A DNA stretch of 64,000 nucleotides from assembly GCA_050290245.1 (NCBI GenBank), contig JBNKHH010000072.1, positions 55,298-119,297 on the forward strand, read 5' to 3'. This document shows, piece by piece, positions 16,581 through 25,307 of this stretch. This DNA is from JBNKHH01 sp050290245 (lineage in GTDB: Bacteria; Pseudomonadota; Alphaproteobacteria; Rhodobacterales; Rhodobacteraceae). Numbering within the stretch: the first letter of the stretch is position 1; every line of letters begins with the position of its first letter. The notes beneath the pieces are model-generated. The model made no database searches, was not told the DNA's origin, and saw only the letters and a program-made list of their open reading frames with translations. The position numbers and the translations under genes are program-made.

Positions 16581-18869
16581 CTAGCCGCATTTCGAATGCC
16601 CGCAGGACGGGCAGGTCATGCAGCCTTCGATCATCTGCATCCCGTACTGACCGCAGGACGGACAGGCAGGACCGGGACGACCGCCCAGGTTCACCACTTC
16701 GGCCTTGGGATCGGACTTCAGCCCCATGCCTTCGCCGTCGATAAAGCCGATCGAGATCATGTGCCGTTCGATCACCCCGCCGATAGCCGCAAGGATGGAC
16801 GGCACGTATTTGCCATTCATCCAGGCTCCGCCGCGCGGATCGAAGACGGCTTTCAGTTCCTCGACGACAAAGCTCACGTCGCCGCCCCGGCGGAACACCG
16901 CAGAAATCATCCGCGTCAGGGCCACGGTCCAGGCGAAATGCTCCATGTTCTTGGAGTTGATAAACACCTCGAACGGTTGGCGACGGCCGCCATGGATGAT
17001 GTCGTTGATGGTGATATAGATCGCATGCTCGCTGTCGGGCCACTTCAGCTTGTACGTATTGCCCTCCAGCGTCGCGGGCCTGTCGAGCGGTTCGGCGATA
17101 TAAATGACATCGCCATGGGGAGTGGCGGGTTCGCCACCGGTAGCACTGACCACCTCGGGCACCCTGGGCTTTTCGTCCTCGACGCTGAGCACCGACCCGG
17201 TCACATCGTTCGGGCGATAGGTCGTGCAGCCTTTGCAGCCTGTATCCCAAGCTTGCATGTAGACGTCCTTGAAGTCCTCAAAGGAAATATCCGCGGGGCA
17301 GTTAATCGTCTTGGAAATAGACGAATCCACCCATTCCTGAGCCGCTGCCTGCATCCGTACGTGGTCGGCGGGCGACAGGGTCTGGGCGTTGACGAAATGG
17401 TCGGGAAACTCGGTGTCGCCGAACTTATCGCGCCACAGCTGGACGGCATAGTCGACCACCTCTTCCTCGGTTCGGGACCCGTCGCGTTGCAGCACCTTAC
17501 GAGTATAGGCAAAGGCAAAGACCGGTTCGATGCCCGACGAGACGTTGCCCGCAAGCAGGCTGATCGTTCCCGTCGGCGCGATCGAAGTCAAAAGCGCGTT
17601 GCGGATTCCGTTCTCGCGTATCGCTTCGCGCACATCGTCATCCATCTTCTGCAACGCGCCGCTCGCCAGGTAGGGTTCGGCGTCGAACAAAGGAAAAGCC
17701 CCCTTCTCGGCTGCCAGACGTGTCGACGCCAGGTAAGCGGCGCGGGCGACGCTGTGCAACCAGCGCGACGTCAGACGCGCCGCCTCCTCCGATCCATAGC
17801 GCGCACCGACCATCAACAGCGCATCGGCCAGTCCCGTGACCCCCAGCCCAATCCGGCGCTTGGCCGCGGCCTCGGCGGCCTGTTCGGGCAGGGGAAATTT
17901 CGACGCATCGACCACGTTGTCCATCATCCGGACGGCTGTGGCGACCAGATCGTCCAGCGCCTCTTCGTCCAGCCCCGCAACTCCTCCGAAGGGGTCCGTC
18001 ACCAAACGGGCCAGGTTGACCGACCCCAACAGGCAGGCTCCATAGGGCGGCAGAGGCTGTTCGCCGCAGGGGTTGGTGGCTGCGATGGTCTCGGCATAGG
18101 CGAGGTTGTTCAGCTGGTTGATCCGGTCGATGAAAATCACGCCCGGTTCGGCATAGTCATAGGTCGCCCGCATGATCCGGTTCCACAGATCGCGGGCCTG
18201 TGTCGTGCGATAGACCTTGCCGTCAAATACAAGGTCCCACGGCCCGTCCGCCTTGACCGCCTCCATGAACGCATCCGTTACCAGCACCGAGACGTTGAAG
18301 TTCCTCAGCCGCGCCGGATCGGACTTGGCCGAAATGAATTCCTCGATGTCCGGGTGATCGCAGCGCATTGTCGCCATCATCGCGCCCCGCCGCGCACCGG
18401 CCGACATGATGGTACGGCACATGGCGTCCCAGACATCCATGAACGACAACGGCCCCGAGGCATCGGCCGCCACGCCCTTCACATCCGATCCCTTGGGCCG
18501 GATGGTCGAGAAATCGTACCCGATGCCGCCGCCCTGCTGCATGGTCAGCGCGGCCTCTTTCAAACCCTGAAAGATCCCCTCCATGCTGTCCTCGATCGTC
18601 CCCATGACGAAACAGTTGAACAGCGTGACAGACCGTCCGGTCCCTGCGCCAGCAACTATTCTTCCGGCGGGCAGGAATTTGAAGTCCTCGAGCGCGCCGT
18701 AGAACTTCTCCTCCCAGGCCGCCGCATCGCTTTCCTGCCCGGCCAGCGACCGCGCGATCCGGCGCCAGGTATCCTCGACCGTCTGGTCGATCGGAGCGCC
18801 CTCGGCGTCCTTCAGGCGATACTTCATGTCCCAGATCTGTTCGGCGATCGGCGCGGCGAAACGGGTCAT
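16581..18869 (-). CDS. nrdJ: Adenosylcobalamin-dependent ribonucleotide reductase (class II)
   Basis: This enzyme reduces ribonucleotides using a cobalamin-generated radical and works with or without oxygen. The 762-residue protein has the class II layout: GGGIGYDFSTIRPKG near residue 113, the active-site NPCGEQPLPPYG at 266, and a C-terminal tail with two CxxC pairs (CPSCG...CMTCPSCGHSKCG) that relays electrons. The start at 18869 has GAGGAA upstream; an earlier in-frame ATG at 18953 does not. I found no recognisable cobalamin riboswitch upstream. Confidence 0.95.
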   Translation of the reverse strand: MTRFAAPIAEQIWDMKYRLKDAEGAPIDQTVEDTWRRIARSLAGQESDAAAWEEKFYGALEDFKFLPAGRIVAGAGTGRSVTLFNCFVMGTIEDSMEGIFQGLKEAALTMQQGGGIGYDFSTIRPKGSDVKGVAADASGPLSFMDVWDAMCRTIMSAGARRGAMMATMRCDHPDIEEFISAKSDPARLRNFNVSVLVTDAFMEAVKADGPWDLVFDGKVYRTTQARDLWNRIMRATYDYAEPGVIFIDRINQLNNLAYAETIAATNPCGEQPLPPYGACLLGSVNLARLVTDPFGGVAGLDEEALDDLVATAVRMMDNVVDASKFPLPEQAAEAAAKRRIGLGVTGLADALLMVGARYGSEEAARLTSRWLHSVARAAYLASTRLAAEKGAFPLFDAEPYLASGALQKMDDDVREAIRENGIRNALLTSIAPTGTISLLAGNVSSGIEPVFAFAYTRKVLQRDGSRTEEEVVDYAVQLWRDKFGDTEFPDHFVNAQTLSPADHVRMQAAAQEWVDSSISKTINCPADISFEDFKDVYMQAWDTGCKGCTTYRPNDVTGSVLSVEDEKPRVPEVVSATGGEPATPHGDVIYIAEPLDRPATLEGNTYKLKWPDSEHAIYITINDIIHGGRRQPFEVFINSKNMEHFAWTVALTRMISAVFRRGGDVSFVVEELKAVFDPRGGAWMNGKYVPSILAAIGGVIERHMISIGFIDGEGMGLKSDPKAEVVNLGGRPGPACPSCGQYGMQMIEGCMTCPSCGHSKCG

Positions 18870-18984
18870 AGCGATTCCTCGGAAAGTCAGGGTCCCCAAT
18901 GTATCCCTAAGGCCCAAATAACACAACTGGTTGAACATCCCGGCTAGAGGCATACGATATCAGGTAGCTGCTGTGGAAGAATCT

Positions 18985-19413
18985 GTGGATAATTCGCTAA
19001 ACTTGGTAAAACTCTGCGTTGGCGCGGATAGCGTGCAGGACCTGGCCGACTGGCAGGCTTCCGCGCGCTCTCGCGGGCCGGACGGATTGCCGCGTCATGT
19101 GACGCGGATGTGGCCCAGGCGCGAGGCCGAATTGCTGGACGGCGGATCGCTCTATTGGGTCATCAAGGGCGTAATCCTTGTCCGACAGCGGATCGTCAAG
19201 CTGGACGAGGTCGACCGGGGCGACGGCGTTCGCCGCTGCGGCATCGTCCTGGACTCCGAGTTGCACCGCACCGAAAGCGCGCCACGCCGCCCGTTTCAGG
19301 GTTGGCGATACCTCGAAGGTAGGGCCGCACCAAGCGATCTGCCCCGTGGCCGGGCAAACGACGACCTGCCCCCTGCCCTGATGACAGCGCTGGCCGAGAT
19401 CGGGGTACGCTGA
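18985..19413 (+). CDS. DUF1489 family protein
   Basis: The sequence LNLVKLCVGADSVQDL near the N-terminus and HVTRMWPRREAELLDGGSLYWVIKGV in two adjoining stretches match DUF1489, a family restricted to alphaproteobacteria. The GTG at 18985 has GGAAG nine bases upstream and gives a 142-residue protein starting just before the conserved core. An ATG at 18931 would add 18 unconserved residues. It is divergent from nrdJ. Function is unknown. Confidence 0.88.
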   Translation: MDNSLNLVKLCVGADSVQDLADWQASARSRGPDGLPRHVTRMWPRREAELLDGGSLYWVIKGVILVRQRIVKLDEVDRGDGVRRCGIVLDSELHRTESAPRRPFQGWRYLEGRAAPSDLPRGRANDDLPPALMTALAEIGVR

Positions 19414-19429
19414 AGTCTCGTCTCCTGTC

Positions 19430-19505
19430 GGAGCCGATCCGCCAGAGGGGCGCTGCCCCCCGGACCACCCCGGACCACCCCGGACCACCCCGGAGTACTT
19501 TCAAA
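19430..19505 (-). repeat. Dispersed GC-rich palindromic repeat, copy B, with 10-bp tandem units
   Basis: Read on the minus strand the copy runs AAGTACTCCGGGGTGG, three tandem 10-bp units, then GGGGGGCAGCGCCCC and CTGGCGGATCGG. On the plus strand the unit CCGGACCACC occurs three times exactly at 19461-19490, plus a partial CCGG. It lies at the 3' end of the DUF1489 gene. Confidence 0.6.
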
Positions 19506-19507
19506 AA

Positions 19508-19548
19508 AAAGAAGAGGCGGTCTAGATCAAATTGAGTTTCTTCTTTTC
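19508..19548. terminator. Bidirectional terminator between the DUF1489 gene and hisG
   Basis: AAAAGAAGA (19508-19516) and TCTTCTTTT (19540-19548) form a 9-bp perfect inverted repeat between two convergent genes. This is the same motif and arrangement as at 11064-11106, again next to a copy of the GC-rich repeat. Confidence 0.55.
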
Positions 19549-19583
19549 ACAAATACTCAATTCGAAAGGCGAAGGTCATCGCC

Positions 19584-20279
19584 TTAGTTCAGGGCAAGGC
19601 GGGACGACAATTCCTGCCAGGCCGCCCGCGCCTCGTCATCCCAGGTCTTGGCACGGGATTTGTACAGCGCCGCCTGGCTTTTCAGGACCAGGCCGTCTTT
19701 CAGGATCCGCAGGTGGTTCGCGCGCAGCGTTTCTCCGGTCGATGTGATGTCGGCGATCGCCTCTGCGGTCAGGTTCTTGACCGTGCCCTCGGTCGCACCC
19801 TGGCTGTCGACCAGTTGATAATCGCCGACGCCGTGGTCGCGCATGAATTCACGGATCAGGCGGTGGTACTTGGTCGCGATGCGCAAGCGGTGCCCATGGG
19901 TGGCGCGGAACTCGGTCGCGACCTGGTCAAGGTCATCCAGCGTCGTCACATCGACCCAGACGTCAGGGACCGCAATAATCAGGTCGGCGCCGCCAAAGCC
20001 CAGCGTCGCAACTTCGGACACGCGGTTTTCCCAGAACGCCAACTTTTCGCGCACCATGTCGATGCCGGTAACACCCAGGTGGATACGGCCCGCCGCCAAC
20101 TCGCGCGGGATCTCGCCCGCTGACAATAGTACCAACTCGACACTGTCCACCCCATCCACGGTGCCGGCATACTCACGCGACCCACCGGTCAGCGACAGCG
20201 ATACGCCGCGCGCGCCGAACCAGGCAAAGGTCTTGTCCATCAATCGGCCCTTCGAGGGCACACCGAGTTTCAGCGTCAT
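19584..20279 (-). CDS. hisG: ATP phosphoribosyltransferase, short form
   Basis: HisG catalyses the first step of histidine synthesis, joining ATP and PRPP. The 231-residue length marks the short form, which lacks the C-terminal regulatory domain and needs HisZ. It shows KLGVPSKGRLMD at the start, LGFGGADLIIAVPD near residue 93, and the PRPP loop AIADITSTGETLRANHL at 174-190. Its ATG overlaps the hisZ stop by 4 bp, so the two subunits are translationally coupled. Confidence 0.97.
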   Translation of the reverse strand: MTLKLGVPSKGRLMDKTFAWFGARGVSLSLTGGSREYAGTVDGVDSVELVLLSAGEIPRELAAGRIHLGVTGIDMVREKLAFWENRVSEVATLGFGGADLIIAVPDVWVDVTTLDDLDQVATEFRATHGHRLRIATKYHRLIREFMRDHGVGDYQLVDSQGATEGTVKNLTAEAIADITSTGETLRANHLRILKDGLVLKSQAALYKSRAKTWDDEARAAWQELSSRLALN

Positions 20280-21346
20280 ACCCCCATCCCCAGATCGTGC
20301 AGAAGGCCCGGCCTGATCACGCCACCGACCGCGGGCACCCCTTCGCCGCCGCCAATGGCCCGCGTCAGCGCGTCATAGCGACCTCCCGTCGCCACGGGGG
20401 GCAGGTCCGGGCGTCCCAGAGCGACAAAGCCGAAGACAAAGCCGTCGTAGTACTCCAGCGTGGTGCGCCCGTAACTGGCCTCGAAGTCCAGCGCATCCAC
20501 ATCGACGCCGTGGCCCTGCAGAGCATCGAACCGGTCCGACATTCTGTCGACCGCTTTTGCGATGGCAGGCAGGTCGATGGCGATGTCGCGCAGTCTCGAC
20601 AAGGCCTCGGGTGCCTTTTCGCGGATCGACAACAGCGTGTCGATCAGCGCGATTTCTTCGGCGCCAAGCGGCGGCACGGCGCTGTCCGCGCGCAGGTGCT
20701 CGATGCGTGCCTCGATCTCGGCGCGCGATCTCAGCCCGATTTCGACCTTGCCCGCAAGAGGGTCGGGCGCGGACAGAATGGGCCGCTCCTCACCCGGTCT
20801 CGCGTATCGACCCAATAGCGACTTGAACCGGCGGGGCCGCCACATGTGATGCAACAGCGCGGCCTTTCGGGCCTCCGAGGTAGACAGCCCCAGGACTGCA
20901 GCGCGCAGGATACCGATGTCACCGATGGAAGGAGACAGGCCAAGCGGCAAGAGGATCTCGGCGAATGTGGCAAAGACCTCGGCGTCGGCATGGGCGGGCG
21001 GCGCGCCGTTGAACAGCTCAAAACCGACCTGCATGTATTCGGGCGCCCGGTCCGGGTCCTCTTCTTGCCGGCGGAACACCTCGCCGGCATAGGTATAGCG
21101 CCCTTCGCCCCGTCCTTCGGCCATGTGACGCTGAACCAGCGGCACGGTAAAGTCCGGGCGCAGCATCATCTCGCCCTTCAAGGGGTCGTGCGTGACGAAG
21201 GCGCGGGCGCGAATGTCCTCGCCATACAGGTCCAGGAGAGCGCCTGCGGGTTGCAGGACATCGGTCTCAAACACCTCGGCCCCGCGCGCCTCGATCAGCG
21301 CGCGCAGGCGATCGGCCTGGACCTTGATGTCGGACTTGGCGGTCAC
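20276..21346 (-). CDS. hisZ: ATP phosphoribosyltransferase regulatory subunit
   Basis: HisZ is a HisRS-like protein without tRNA-charging activity that forms a complex with short HisG and confers histidine feedback. The 356-residue sequence keeps class II core motifs (MMLRPDFTVPL, YAGEVFRRQEE, YMQVGFELF) and ends with VATGGRYDALTRAIGGG, but lacks the HisRS anticodon-binding domain. The GTG at 21346 overlaps the hisS stop by 4 bp (GTGA), which fixes the start better than an in-frame ATG at 21421 inside hisS. Confidence 0.95.
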   Translation of the reverse strand: MTAKSDIKVQADRLRALIEARGAEVFETDVLQPAGALLDLYGEDIRARAFVTHDPLKGEMMLRPDFTVPLVQRHMAEGRGEGRYTYAGEVFRRQEEDPDRAPEYMQVGFELFNGAPPAHADAEVFATFAEILLPLGLSPSIGDIGILRAAVLGLSTSEARKAALLHHMWRPRRFKSLLGRYARPGEERPILSAPDPLAGKVEIGLRSRAEIEARIEHLRADSAVPPLGAEEIALIDTLLSIREKAPEALSRLRDIAIDLPAIAKAVDRMSDRFDALQGHGVDVDALDFEASYGRTTLEYYDGFVFGFVALGRPDLPPVATGGRYDALTRAIGGGEGVPAVGGVIRPGLLHDLGMGV

Positions 21347-22818
21347 TGGCCCAGGATCTCGCGCACGCGGGCGACCATCTCGGAGCGCGGGCATTCGAAC
21401 TGCTGCTTCTGCTCTTTCCACTCGTCGACTGTCGCCGTCTCGGCGATCTCGGCGCCAAGGATCAGGTCCTTGATCTGGATGACATCGCGGGCGGCCTCGT
21501 CCGAGCCCTGGATGATCGCCACGGGGCTGCCGCGCTTGTCGGCGTACTTGAGTTGGTTGCCGAAATTCTTGGGGTTGCCGAGATAGACCTCGGCGCGGAT
21601 GCCCGCCTGGCGGAGCTCGGTGGCCATGGCCTGGTATTCGCCCATGCGGTCTCGGTCCATGACGGTCACGACGACGGGGCCTTGAGTGTCGGCCTTGATC
21701 CGACCCTTGGCACGCAGCGCGGCGAGGAGGCGGTCGACGCCGATGGAGATGCCGGTCGCGGGTACGGGCTGGCCGGTGAAACGCTTGACGAGGTCGTCAT
21801 AGCGGCCACCACCGGCCACCGAACCGAACTGGCGCGGTCGGCCTTTCTCGTCTTTGATCTCGAACGTCAGTTCCGCCTCGAAAACGGGGCCGGTGTAATA
21901 ACCCAGACCTCGAACGACAGAGGGGTCGATAATCACGCGGTCGGGACCATAGCCCTGCGCGTTCATCAACTCAGCGATCTGGCGAAGTTCGGCCACGCCT
22001 TCGGCGCCTGTCGCGTTGTCGCCAACGATTTCAGAAAGGCGCGCTAGCGTCGCCGCCGTGTCGTCGCGACGCGCCTCCATGAAGGCCATGATGGTGTCGG
22101 CCCGCGTCGCGCCAAGCCCTGCACCTTCCGTGAAATCGCCGCTCTCGTCTTTGCGGCCTTCGCCCAAGAGCGCACGGACCCCATCGGGGCCAAGCCGGTC
22201 GAGCTTGTCGATGGCGCGCAGCACGATGCCGCGCTCACGTTCGGCGTCTTCGGACAAACCCGCGACCTCAAGCACGCCGTTCAGAACCTTGCGGTTGTTG
22301 ATTCGCACCACATAGTCGCCACGCGGAATACCCACGGCCTCCAACGCGTCCGACAACATCATGCAAATCTCGGCATCGGCGGCGACGCTGGCCGTCCCGA
22401 CCGTATCCGCATCGCACTGATAAAACTGCCGAAACCGCCCCGGCCCCGGCTTTTCGTTGCGCCACACGGGTCCCATGGCGAACCGCCGATAAGGCGTCGG
22501 CAGGTCGTTGCGGTGCTGGGCAAAAACGCGGGCCAGAGGCGCCGTCAGGTCGTACCGCAGCGCCAGCCAGTCGCCGTCATCGTCCTCTTGCCAGGCGAAA
22601 ACCCCCTCGTTCGGGCGATCCACGTCGGGCAGGAACTTGCCCAGGGCCTCGACCGTCTCGACGGCAGATGACTCCAGCGCCTCGAAGCCGTACAGATGAT
22701 AGACCTCGGCAATCTTATCCAGCATTGCCTTGCGTTCGGCGACGTCTGCGCCGAAATAGTCGCGGAAACCCTTGGGCGTTTCTGCCTTGGGACGCGGGGT
22801 CTTTTTCTGCTTGGCCAT
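21343..22818 (-). CDS. hisS: Histidine--tRNA ligase
   Basis: This is a class II aminoacyl-tRNA synthetase of 491 residues. It has motif 2 (GPVWRNEKPGPGRFRQFYQ), the histidine-specific stretch GLGYYTGPVFEAEL, motif 3 (ATGISIGVDRLLAAL) and a C-terminal anticodon-binding domain (VVVTVMDRDRMGEYQAMATEL). GAAGGAAGG precedes the ATG. It heads the hisS-hisZ-hisG operon, with 4-bp overlaps at both junctions, joining histidine charging and the first biosynthetic step in one transcript. Confidence 0.97.
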   Translation of the reverse strand: MAKQKKTPRPKAETPKGFRDYFGADVAERKAMLDKIAEVYHLYGFEALESSAVETVEALGKFLPDVDRPNEGVFAWQEDDDGDWLALRYDLTAPLARVFAQHRNDLPTPYRRFAMGPVWRNEKPGPGRFRQFYQCDADTVGTASVAADAEICMMLSDALEAVGIPRGDYVVRINNRKVLNGVLEVAGLSEDAERERGIVLRAIDKLDRLGPDGVRALLGEGRKDESGDFTEGAGLGATRADTIMAFMEARRDDTAATLARLSEIVGDNATGAEGVAELRQIAELMNAQGYGPDRVIIDPSVVRGLGYYTGPVFEAELTFEIKDEKGRPRQFGSVAGGGRYDDLVKRFTGQPVPATGISIGVDRLLAALRAKGRIKADTQGPVVVTVMDRDRMGEYQAMATELRQAGIRAEVYLGNPKNFGNQLKYADKRGSPVAIIQGSDEAARDVIQIKDLILGAEIAETATVDEWKEQKQQFECPRSEMVARVREILGQ

Positions 22819-22888
22819 GGGCCTTCCTTCGGGGTCTGGTCGCGCGGGGGTTTAGCCCGAAGCAGGGAACTCGGCAAGGAGCACGGGC

Positions 22889-23086
22889 ATGAGCGAGAAA
22901 ATCGAGGAAAGACTGGCGCATCTGGAACGCCTCGCGGACGAGCTGAACGAAGTCGTCGCGGCACAGTCGGGCGAAATCGACAAGCTGAAGGCGCGGGTCC
23001 GCATGCTGCTTGAACGCGAGGCTTCCCGCGAAGCCCAGAACACCGGCGGGGTAGTCTTCGGCGACGAGCGTCCGCCGCACTATTAG
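22889..23086 (+). CDS. slyX: SlyX family protein
   Basis: The 65-residue protein is almost entirely a coiled coil (EERLAHLERLADELNEVV then EIDKLKARVRMLLER) and ends in GDERPPHY, the conserved PPHY tail of SlyX. Length is normal. AAGGAGCACGGGC precedes the ATG. It is divergent from hisS with 70 bp between the starts. SlyX function is unknown. Confidence 0.92.
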   Translation: MSEKIEERLAHLERLADELNEVVAAQSGEIDKLKARVRMLLEREASREAQNTGGVVFGDERPPHY

Positions 23087-23143
23087 GAGCCGCACTGCCA
23101 GCCTGTCACGGAATCGATTCAATGCCCCGTTATGGACAAGGCC

Positions 23144-23291
23144 AGCGGGTTCCCCGACCCGTTTTTTGGCAGGCCGGCCAACGTCATCCCGCGCCGGGGC
23201 CTCTTCGGTAAGTCCTGGGCCGGCCTCTGCCTTCGCGTCAAACTTCTTTCGACGCGTCTTGTCCCCCGACCCGGCGTCGGGGGACTTTTTC
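23144..23291 (+). terminator. Two consecutive Rho-independent terminators downstream of slyX
   Basis: The first is CGGGT/ACCCG followed by six T residues (23146-23167). The second is a GTCCCCCGA/TCGGGGGAC stem followed by TTTTT (23261-23290). Between them lies another inverted repeat, CGCGTC/GACGCG (23236-23256). The first probably ends slyX; the 100 bp before the second could encode a small RNA. Confidence 0.7.
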
Positions 23292-23352
23292 TTGTGCCGC
23301 TCTGGATCTGTGGCAAGCGCGAGACTAGGCTCTGCCTTCGGGAGGATCGCAC

Positions 23353-24219
23353 ATGGCGTTCGGCAGCAACATCCGCACCTATTTCAACGGCACATGGCAT
23401 GACGGCGACGTGCCGGTCATGTCGGCGGCCGATCATGGCGCCTGGCTGGGCTCGGGCGTCTTTGACGGTGCACGATATTTCGACGGAGTCGCCCCCGATC
23501 TACGCGCCCATTGCGACCGTGTGAACCGCTCGGCGGCAGCGCTGATGCTGACGCCAACCGTCAGCACCGACGACATGGTGCAGATCGTCTGGGAAGGGTT
23601 ACGCGCCTTCGACTGGGGCGCAGCCGTCTATATCCGGCCCATGTACTGGGGCATCGACGGCGACGTCACGGCAATCATCCCCGACAAGGGCACGACGGGG
23701 TTCGCCATTTGCCTCGAACAGGCAGCCCTCGCCCCGGCCGAGGCCACGGCTACTCTGACCACCACGCGGTTCCGCCGCCCTGTTCTGGAAAGCGCGGTCG
23801 TGAACGCCAAGGCGGGATGCCTTTATCCCAACAACGCCCGTATGCTGGCCGAGGCCCGCTCAAAGGGCTATGCGAATGCGCTGGTTGCCGACGCCATGGG
23901 CAACGTGGCTGAGACCGCGACGGCCAATATCTTCATGGTGCGCGATGGCGAGATCCTGACGCCTGTCGCCAACGGCACCTTCCTCGCCGGCATCACCCGG
24001 TCGCGCCACATGACGAACCTCGCGGGTGACGGCACGCCGGTGACCGAAAAGGTCCTGACCTTTGACGATTTCCGCACTGCGGACGAGGTCTTCATGTCGG
24101 GCAATATGAACAAGGTCACCCCGGTGACCGAGTTCGACGGCACCAACTTCCAGGTCGGCCCCGCCACGCGGCGAGTGCGCGAGATGTATTGGGACTGGGC
24201 CCTGTCGGAGCGCCCCTGA
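23353..24219 (+). CDS. ilvE: Branched-chain amino acid aminotransferase
   Basis: This is a class IV PLP aminotransferase of 288 residues, the last step of Val/Leu/Ile synthesis or first step of breakdown. It shows YFNGTWHDG and GVFDGARYFDG at the N-terminus, the PLP lysine in VVNAKAGCLYPNN near residue 155, VAETATANIFMV, and ITRSRHM. The ATG has GGGAGGA upstream. Its stop overlaps the next gene's start by one base. D-amino-acid transaminase activity is an alternative within the family. Confidence 0.9.
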   Translation: MAFGSNIRTYFNGTWHDGDVPVMSAADHGAWLGSGVFDGARYFDGVAPDLRAHCDRVNRSAAALMLTPTVSTDDMVQIVWEGLRAFDWGAAVYIRPMYWGIDGDVTAIIPDKGTTGFAICLEQAALAPAEATATLTTTRFRRPVLESAVVNAKAGCLYPNNARMLAEARSKGYANALVADAMGNVAETATANIFMVRDGEILTPVANGTFLAGITRSRHMTNLAGDGTPVTEKVLTFDDFRTADEVFMSGNMNKVTPVTEFDGTNFQVGPATRRVREMYWDWALSERP

Positions 24220-25307
24220 TGCGCTTGCTGGCGCGGCTTGTCCTCGGACTGGCGGCGTTGGCGACCTTTTGGGCCTCGTCCTGGGCACTTTGGCAGTCGC
24301 CCTTTGCCGCTCCCTATCGGGATCGCACCGAGGCCGAGATCAAGGTGGCCTATGAGGCCGCCATGACCCGGCATCTGGACATGAGAACTGTCGACGACCG
24401 CATCCATGCCGCACTGGAGGCGGGCGAGGTCGACGAAGCCGTGGCCCTGGTCCGGCTCGCCGACGGCAGGGGCGTCGCGATCTTTGACAGAACCCGGACC
24501 GAAGTCATGATCGCCGAAGAGGGTGCCACTGGATGGTCCGCCTGCCTGGCCTGCGCCATTGATCCCGACGCCTGCCCGGACCTGACGCGGCTGGCCTCGT
24601 GCAACTTGCCCCTGGAATTGACGCCCATCGGCGACGGCAAGGCAATCTATCGGGCGCTGGAGGCCTATGTGGTCGGTGCGGAAGTCGACCGCATCGACCT
24701 TGCGCTCGGTGTGATCGGGCTGGTGGCCACGGTGGCCATCGTCGCCAGCGGCGGCTCGTCCGCCAGCGTCAAGGCGGGTGCAACGGCATTGAGGGTGGCG
24801 CGCAAGGCCGGTGCCATGACAGGCCGCCTGACCGACGAGATCGCCGGGCTGGCTATGGACACGCTGCGCATGGATCGGGCGGGCGAGGTGCTGCGCGGCT
24901 CTGCGCGGCTCGAGGACCTGGTCGACCCGGCAGCCGCCAGCCGCCTCACCAGCATCGCCTCGGACGTCGGACGCCTGACCGACCGGGTGCCGCTTGGCGA
25001 TGCCTTCGCGGTCCTGCGCTATGCCGACAACACCGACGACCTTGCCCGCGTGGCTCGCGTCGCCAACGCGGCGGGCGACGAAACCCGCGCCTCGCTTGCG
25101 GTGCTCGGCAAGGCCCGTGCCTTGCGCCTGACCACACGGCTGACCGATATGGCAATGCTGACGGGGGCACTCCTGGCGGCCCTTGGTGGGCAAATCCTGT
25201 CCTTCGTGATCTGGCTGATGCGTCGTGCCCTTCGACCCGGTGGACAGGGGCGCACCCCTCGGCCACCATCGCCACAGCGCCCCATGAGAAGGACCACTGC
25301 GCGATGA
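24219..25307 (+). CDS. Unrecognised membrane protein in the ilvE operon
   Basis: I do not recognise this 362-residue protein. It has an N-terminal hydrophobic segment (about 5-27), a second around 155-178 (IDLALGVIGLVATVAIVASGG) and a third near the C-terminus (about 318-340). The first periplasmic-size stretch contains a cysteine cluster (CLACAIDPDAC then SC) near residues 110-128. The region after the second segment is Ala/Arg-rich and helical. It overlaps ilvE by one base and the next gene by four, so all three are likely co-translated. Confidence 0.72.
   Translation: MRLLARLVLGLAALATFWASSWALWQSPFAAPYRDRTEAEIKVAYEAAMTRHLDMRTVDDRIHAALEAGEVDEAVALVRLADGRGVAIFDRTRTEVMIAEEGATGWSACLACAIDPDACPDLTRLASCNLPLELTPIGDGKAIYRALEAYVVGAEVDRIDLALGVIGLVATVAIVASGGSSASVKAGATALRVARKAGAMTGRLTDEIAGLAMDTLRMDRAGEVLRGSARLEDLVDPAAASRLTSIASDVGRLTDRVPLGDAFAVLRYADNTDDLARVARVANAAGDETRASLAVLGKARALRLTTRLTDMAMLTGALLAALGGQILSFVIWLMRRALRPGGQGRTPRPPSPQRPMRRTTAR

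Noticed and set aside
16578..18947. 789-codon plus-strand open frame opposite nrdJ
   Set aside because: It is the antisense shadow of a certain ribonucleotide reductase gene, rich in His, Arg and Gly, with no domain.
18870..18984. Cobalamin riboswitch upstream of nrdJ
   Set aside because: No B12-box or extended leader is visible in the short gap, and class II reductase genes often lack one.
19461..19495. CRISPR-like short repeats
   Set aside because: The 10-bp units are directly tandem without spacers and belong to the palindromic repeat.
20276..21346. Second histidyl-tRNA synthetase
   Set aside because: It lacks the anticodon-binding domain and is coupled to short-form hisG, which identifies it as HisZ.
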